NCBI GenBank assembly: GCA_052400665.1 | Contig: JBQTGK010000004.1 | Length of the DNA: 64,000 nt | Direction: 5' to 3' (one strand) | DNA from: JBQTGK01 sp052400665 | Lineage (GTDB): Bacteria > Bacteroidota > Bacteroidia > Bacteroidales > Marinifilaceae | Shown: one piece after another, positions 59,809 to 64,000 of the stretch | Layout: every line of letters starts with the position of its first letter | Position numbering within the stretch: the first letter of the stretch is position 1 | Made by a program: the position numbers and the translations under genes | The notes under the pieces: model-generated | What the model saw: only the letters and a program-made list of their open reading frames with translations | The model's database searches: none | Told to the model about the DNA's origin: nothing

Positions 59809-60591
59809 ATGATAACAAAAATAGTAATACTGGGTGCCGGAAATTTAGCAACACAGCTATCCCTGGCTTTGCACGAAAAAGGAATAGATATTTTACAGGT
59901 TTATAGTAGAACTATAGAGTCGGCTAAAGCGCTTGCCAGTAAGGTAGATGCCGAACCAACCAATTTGCTGGAAAATATCAAAAGCAATGCCGATTTGTAT
60001 ATTTTTGCTTTAAGTGATAAGGCATTACAAACAGTTTTGGATCAAATGTCATTGCCAATTGGAAATGCTGTTCATACGGCAGGAAGTATTCCAATGGACA
60101 TTTTTGAGAATTACACGAAGAATTATGGGGTGTTTTATCCATTGCAAACTTTCTCGAAACAGCGAAAGGTCGATTTTTCTGATATTCCAGTTTGTATTGA
60201 ATCTAATAGTAAGGAGCTGGAAGAGGGGTTATTTCAACTGGGGAAAAAGATATCTTCAAACCTGAATTCCATATCTTCGGCACAAAGAAAACAATTGCAT
60301 TTGGCTGCAGTTTTTACTTGTAATTTTGCCAATCACATGTACAGTATCGGGCAAAAATTATTAGAAAAGAAAGGTGTTGATTTTGAATTGATTACTCCTT
60401 TAATTCAGGAAACTGCACAGAAAATATTGGAGTTAGATCCTTTATCGGCACAAACGGGGCCGGCAGTACGATTCGATAAAGAAATTATATTGGCACACGA
60501 GAAGGCTTTGAAAGATACTCCTGATTTTCAAAAATTGTATAGTTTTGTGAGTGAAAGCATTTTTAAAATGCATAATAAAGAGAATGAGTAA
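59809..60591 (+). CDS. Rossmann-fold/DUF2520 protein
   Basis: A 260-residue protein with an N-terminal NAD(P)-binding Rossmann fold, IVILGAGNLATQLSLALHEK (5-24), and a C-terminal helical DUF2520 domain resembling the dimerisation domain of ProC-like reductases (QRKQLHLAAVFTCNFANHMY). ATG 59809 is chosen because it places the glycine motif at residues 9-14; an upstream in-frame start would overlap the previous gene. The reaction is unknown. It precedes the kdsC-like gene by 42 nt in the same direction, an arrangement I have met in other Bacteroidota. Confidence 0.9.
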   Translation: MITKIVILGAGNLATQLSLALHEKGIDILQVYSRTIESAKALASKVDAEPTNLLENIKSNADLYIFALSDKALQTVLDQMSLPIGNAVHTAGSIPMDIFENYTKNYGVFYPLQTFSKQRKVDFSDIPVCIESNSKELEEGLFQLGKKISSNLNSISSAQRKQLHLAAVFTCNFANHMYSIGQKLLEKKGVDFELITPLIQETAQKILELDPLSAQTGPAVRFDKEIILAHEKALKDTPDFQKLYSFVSESIFKMHNKENE

Positions 60592-60633
60592 TTGAGTTTA
60601 TTGTTTTTAAAGCTCGAATTTAAATATTAAAAT

Positions 60634-61161
60634 ATGGCGTTTTTTAAGGAAGATTTAATGAAAGTTTCGGCTTTTATTTTTGATGTTGATGGAGTGTTAT
60701 CCAACGAATGTATTGTAATTGATGCAAATGGGGAAATGTTGCGAACAGCGAACACAAAAGATGGTTATGCAATTCAGTATGCTATAAAAAAAGGATATCC
60801 GGTAGCCATAATTACCGGAGGTGTATCGAATGCTGTAGAGAAGCGCTATAGAGGTTTGGGTGTGAAAGATATTTATATGGGATCTAAAAATAAGATTAAA
60901 GATTTCGAAGATTTTATATCAAAATATGATTTAAACCCTGATGAGATAATGTATATGGGGGATGATTTACCTGATTTTGAAGTGATGAAACGAATTGGAA
61001 TTCCCACTTGTCCGGCCAATGCAGTGGAGCAAATTAAAGCCATATCAAATTATATATCGGATAAGGACGGTGGATTTGGTTGTGTAAGAGATGTTATTGA
61101 ACAAGTGTTGCGTGCTCATTCAAAATGGATAGAGGATGATACAAATATTCAAAGTATTTAA
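60634..61161 (+). CDS. kdsC: KdsC-like HAD phosphatase
   Basis: A 175-residue HAD-superfamily phosphatase of the YrbI/KdsC type, which releases phosphate from KDO-8-phosphate in lipopolysaccharide core synthesis. The nucleophile motif FDVDGVLS (Asp17, Asp19), Thr62 in ITGG, Lys88 region and MGDDLPD (Asp111, Asp112) are in place. The size fits the cap-less C0 subgroup that forms tetramers. No kdsA or kdsB is adjacent, so a related sugar-phosphate substrate is possible. Confidence 0.88.
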   Translation: MAFFKEDLMKVSAFIFDVDGVLSNECIVIDANGEMLRTANTKDGYAIQYAIKKGYPVAIITGGVSNAVEKRYRGLGVKDIYMGSKNKIKDFEDFISKYDLNPDEIMYMGDDLPDFEVMKRIGIPTCPANAVEQIKAISNYISDKDGGFGCVRDVIEQVLRAHSKWIEDDTNIQSI

Positions 61162-61299
61162 ATCTAAAGATAATTGGATGTGTGGCAATTAATATCCGAG
61201 AAGTTTTGTGTTTGAATCATTTTAAAGTATAAAATTTAACTTCTCAATTATTTTCTGTTTAGTTTAAAATCTGATATCGAAATTCTCAAAATAAGAAAA

Positions 61300-62259
61300 A
61301 TGAACAAATACCTGAAGCTAGTCCGATTTCCCAATTTAATTATTATCGCATTCATACAAATTGTAATGCGTTACTTTATTGTTGAACCAATTTTGGGGAT
61401 CAATAGAATAAAGCTTCAATTTAGCGATATAAATTTTGCCATTCTTGTGCTTGCCACTGTTTATATGGCTGCAGCCGGATATATTATCAACGATTATTTT
61501 GATACAAAAGCAGATCGTTTTAATAAAAAAGATGTAGTTGTAGGTCGTCTTGTAAAAAGAAGAATTGCTTTGTTGATGCATCAGATTTTTATGGGGATTT
61601 CGATTTTATTAGGAGGCTATATTTCATATAAAATAGGGCATTGGCAATTTGTTCTCATCTTTTTTATGGCAGGAGGATTACTTTGGTTTTATTCTACTTC
61701 TTATAAATATTATTTTTTGTTAGGTAGTTTTTTAATGGCAATGGTATCGGCAGCAATTCCTTTTTTAGTGGTTATTTACGAAATACCACCTCTTAATAAT
61801 ACTTACGCTGATATTTTGCTAGCCTCGAAAACCAATTTTAATTATCTGCTGTATTGGGTTGGTGCCTTTTCATTTTTTTCATTTTTTGGAGCCTTAATCG
61901 GACAATTTATTAGAGATTTAATATCGACAAAAGGCGATAGAGAAATAAAAAGGAAAAGTTTGCCTATGGTAATTGGTTTGAAATGGACAAAGCTTGTAAT
62001 TGTTTTCTTGTTAGTGATTTTATCGGTTTCGGTTTTTGGTGTGTGGTATCAGTTTTTAAATGCACCAATGGATAAAATTACGCCTTGGTATTTTGCAGTT
62101 TTAATTATTTTGCCATTTTTGCTTTTAGCTTATAAGGTTATAAAATACTCCGAAGGTGATAAGTTTAAGTTGGGTTTATTTTTATTCCGTTTTGCAATAT
62201 TATCGGGTATTTCCTATGCTTTTGTAGTTAATTATATCCTCGAGAATTATAAAATATAA
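61300..62259 (+). CDS. UbiA-family prenyltransferase
   Basis: A 319-residue inner-membrane enzyme with about eight to nine helices. The first Asp-rich motif is NDYFDTKADRFNK (64-76) and the second is the RDLISTKGDREIKR segment near residue 205, both used to bind prenyl diphosphate through magnesium. The pattern resembles geranylgeranylglycerol-phosphate geranylgeranyltransferase-like proteins common in Bacteroidota, but the acceptor substrate cannot be told. It lies between kdsC and maf. The gap of 138 nt upstream suggests its own promoter. Confidence 0.88.
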   Translation: MNKYLKLVRFPNLIIIAFIQIVMRYFIVEPILGINRIKLQFSDINFAILVLATVYMAAAGYIINDYFDTKADRFNKKDVVVGRLVKRRIALLMHQIFMGISILLGGYISYKIGHWQFVLIFFMAGGLLWFYSTSYKYYFLLGSFLMAMVSAAIPFLVVIYEIPPLNNTYADILLASKTNFNYLLYWVGAFSFFSFFGALIGQFIRDLISTKGDREIKRKSLPMVIGLKWTKLVIVFLLVILSVSVFGVWYQFLNAPMDKITPWYFAVLIILPFLLLAYKVIKYSEGDKFKLGLFLFRFAILSGISYAFVVNYILENYKI

Positions 62260-62501
62260 GTGATGAATGAATTATAGAAAACAAAATTATTTTAATTTGC
62301 CATAAGGATAGTTTACCGGGTATAAATAGATGCAAGCAGTCCCTTAAAAAGCCAAAAGCATAACAGATTTTAGACATAAACCGGGAATAGATCAGAAAGA
62401 AACGATGAAGCGGTCAGTAAAAGTTTAATTTTTAAGAGAACATTGGCTGAAGATTAAATTTTCTTGTTGGTGAAGTTTACAATTTATAATTAATAAAAAA
62501 T

Positions 62502-63080
62502 ATGCTGAATAATCTTAAAGATTATAAATTAATATTAGCCTCTCAATCTCCCCGACGTCATCAGATGTTAAAGGAACTGGGCTTATCATTCGAAATTAAA
62601 ACGAAAGAAGTTGAAGAAATTTACCCCGTAGGTATGGCGCCAGAGCAGGTTCCTGTTTATTTGGCAGAGTTAAAAGCTAGTGCATTTGGTAATGAGATAG
62701 AAGACAAAGAGCTTGTAATTACTGCCGATACAATTGTGTGTGTTGACAATTGGATTTTAGGCAAGCCAAAAGACAGAGATCAGGCGATAGAAATGCTAAA
62801 AGCATTATCGGGTAGGTCGCATCAGGTAATTAGTGGTGTTTGTCTTTCGAGTAAAAGCAAGAAAGAGAGTTTTTCTACAACAACAGATGTTCATTTTAAA
62901 ACTCTATCCGATGATGAAATTAATTACTATGTAGATAACTACAAACCTTTCGATAAAGCAGGTGCTTACGGAATACAGGAATGGATCGGTTTTATAGGGA
63001 TTGATGGAATTGAAGGATCGTATTTTAATGTTGTAGGCTTGCCAATTCAAAGACTTTATCAGGAACTAGCTCTTTTTTAG
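62502..63080 (+). CDS. maf: Maf nucleotide pyrophosphatase
   Basis: A 192-residue house-cleaning pyrophosphatase that hydrolyses non-canonical or dTTP/UTP-type nucleotides. Motifs are LASQSPRRHQML (12-23), the catalytic TADTIV (Asp76), LSGRSHQVISGV and FDKAGAYGIQEW near residue 155. The last reading (AGAYGIQ) fits the YhdE/dTTPase-UTPase subgroup better than YceF. The preceding 242 nt hold no gene or strong site. Confidence 0.95.
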   Translation: MLNNLKDYKLILASQSPRRHQMLKELGLSFEIKTKEVEEIYPVGMAPEQVPVYLAELKASAFGNEIEDKELVITADTIVCVDNWILGKPKDRDQAIEMLKALSGRSHQVISGVCLSSKSKKESFSTTTDVHFKTLSDDEINYYVDNYKPFDKAGAYGIQEWIGFIGIDGIEGSYFNVVGLPIQRLYQELALF

Positions 63081-63129
63081 TGATAGAAAATAATTCAATA
63101 CATAACAACATATACTAAACCATAAAAAA

Positions 63130-64000
63130 ATGATTAAAAAATTAAGTTTACTTCTCATTGCAGGATTCCTGCTTTTGGGTGTTAAGGTTAAAGCAGATGA
63201 GGGAATGTGGATTCCTATGTTGCTAAAAAAATACAATATTGAAGACATGCAAAAGGCTGGATTTAAGCTGTCAGCCGACGATATCTACAACATTAATCAG
63301 GCATGTTTAAAAGATGCGGTTATTGGCCTGGGAAGGGAAGGTAGTCCGTTTCACCATTTTTGTACCGGAGAGTTAATTTCTGATGAAGGATTGATTGTAA
63401 CCAATCATCATTGTGGATATGGAGCTATTCAAAATCATTCTACCCTTGAGCATGATTATTTGAAAGATGGATTTTGGGCAATGAGCCGAGATCAAGAGCT
63501 CGTAAACGAAGGAATAACAGCATCGTTTTTAGTTCGTATGGCCGATGTAACTCAACAGGTTTTAGATAGTGTTACCAGTGAAACCAAAGAGGCCGATCGT
63601 CAGAAAATGATTAGAAAACATATTAAGAAAATTGTTGAGGCAGCTGAAAAAGATTCTGATTATCGCGCAAGCGTAAAGCCTTTTTATAATGGAAATCAAT
63701 ATTTTTTATCGGTTTACGAAATTTATAAAGATGTGCGATTGGTAGGAGCTCCACCATCGGCAATCGGAAAATTTGGTGGTGATACTGATAACTGGATGTG
63801 GCCTCGTCATACTGGCGATTTTTCTATGTTTAGAATTTATGCCAATAAAGATAATAAACCAGCATCCTATTCTAAGGATAATGTACCAATGAAACCAAAA
63901 CAATCCTTTAAAATCTCACTTAAAGGTGTAAATCAGGATGATTTTACTATGGTTTTTGGTTATCCGGGAACAACAACAGAATATCTTACCTCTCATGCTA
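63130..64000 (+). CDS. S46-family dipeptidyl-peptidase, 3' end cut by window
   Basis: The first 290 residues of a periplasmic serine peptidase of the DPP7/DPP11 family, which release dipeptides from the N-terminus of oligopeptides. A signal peptide (about 1-22, ending VKA) is followed by DEGMWIPMLLKK, the typical mature start. The catalytic His lies in VTNHHCGYGAIQ (90-101) and the catalytic Asp in GDTDNWMWPRHTGDF (216-230). The Ser lies beyond the window, as does the residue that separates DPP7 from DPP11 specificity, so the subtype is open. Confidence 0.93.
   Translation, partial: MIKKLSLLLIAGFLLLGVKVKADEGMWIPMLLKKYNIEDMQKAGFKLSADDIYNINQACLKDAVIGLGREGSPFHHFCTGELISDEGLIVTNHHCGYGAIQNHSTLEHDYLKDGFWAMSRDQELVNEGITASFLVRMADVTQQVLDSVTSETKEADRQKMIRKHIKKIVEAAEKDSDYRASVKPFYNGNQYFLSVYEIYKDVRLVGAPPSAIGKFGGDTDNWMWPRHTGDFSMFRIYANKDNKPASYSKDNVPMKPKQSFKISLKGVNQDDFTMVFGYPGTTTEYLTSHA

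Overview
The window is about 64 kb of AT-rich chromosome from a Bacteroidota bacterium. The evidence is the promoter style (TTTG, 19-20 bp, TAnnTTTG), the near absence of Shine-Dalgarno sequences except at rpsU and hpf, a short-form HPF, PorT of the type IX secretion system next to menG, a TamL-type lipoprotein Omp85, GLPGLI-family proteins, DUF3467 after rpoC and an S46 dipeptidyl-peptidase. The overall gene set fits a marine Marinilabiliales or Marinifilaceae-like organism, but that placement is inference.

Layout. 1-20 kb is housekeeping: gapA (cut by the window edge), a small lipoprotein, an Omp85 protein, a soluble hybrid histidine kinase, a YdfG-type dehydrogenase, an unusual small-type PurL, menG-porT, an FAD oxidoreductase, divergent trmH-family and tamL, class II aldolase, an NSS transporter and a helix-hairpin-helix protein. 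20.3-35.4 kb is the translation/transcription block: rpsU, a Xer recombinase and hpf, then tRNA-Thr, Tyr, Gly, Thr, tuf, tRNA-Trp, secE, nusG, rplKAJL, rpoB, rpoC and a DUF3467 gene, with hairpins at several junctions.

35.4-45.8 kb is the accessory part: an M48 membrane protease, a two-component system, a double-glycine leader peptide gene with a stop at codon 2, a 163-residue unknown protein, a 21-nt-period inverted repeat array, three tandem GLPGLI paralogues and a TonB-receptor-like barrel. Copies of one short dispersed element lie at both sides of it. 45.9-51.6 kb is cstA and etfB-etfA-acyl-CoA dehydrogenase. 51.7-59.2 kb looks like phosphate and glycerophosphodiester uptake: a porin behind a candidate Pho-type direct repeat, then glpT, a lipoprotein GlpQ and two OprP/O-like porins. 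59.3-64 kb is a rightward cluster: unknown protein, DUF2520 protein, kdsC-like phosphatase, UbiA-family prenyltransferase, maf and the start of an S46 peptidase.

The strongest leads are the 21-nt inverted array beside the unknown 163-residue protein, the nonsense-bearing leader peptide and mosaic GLPGLI trio, an isolated perfect promoter followed within 15 nt by a terminator upstream of glpT, the TTAACA-type direct repeat before a porin, and the paired strong SD sequences of rpsU and hpf. All calls come from reading the sequence; no database search was run.
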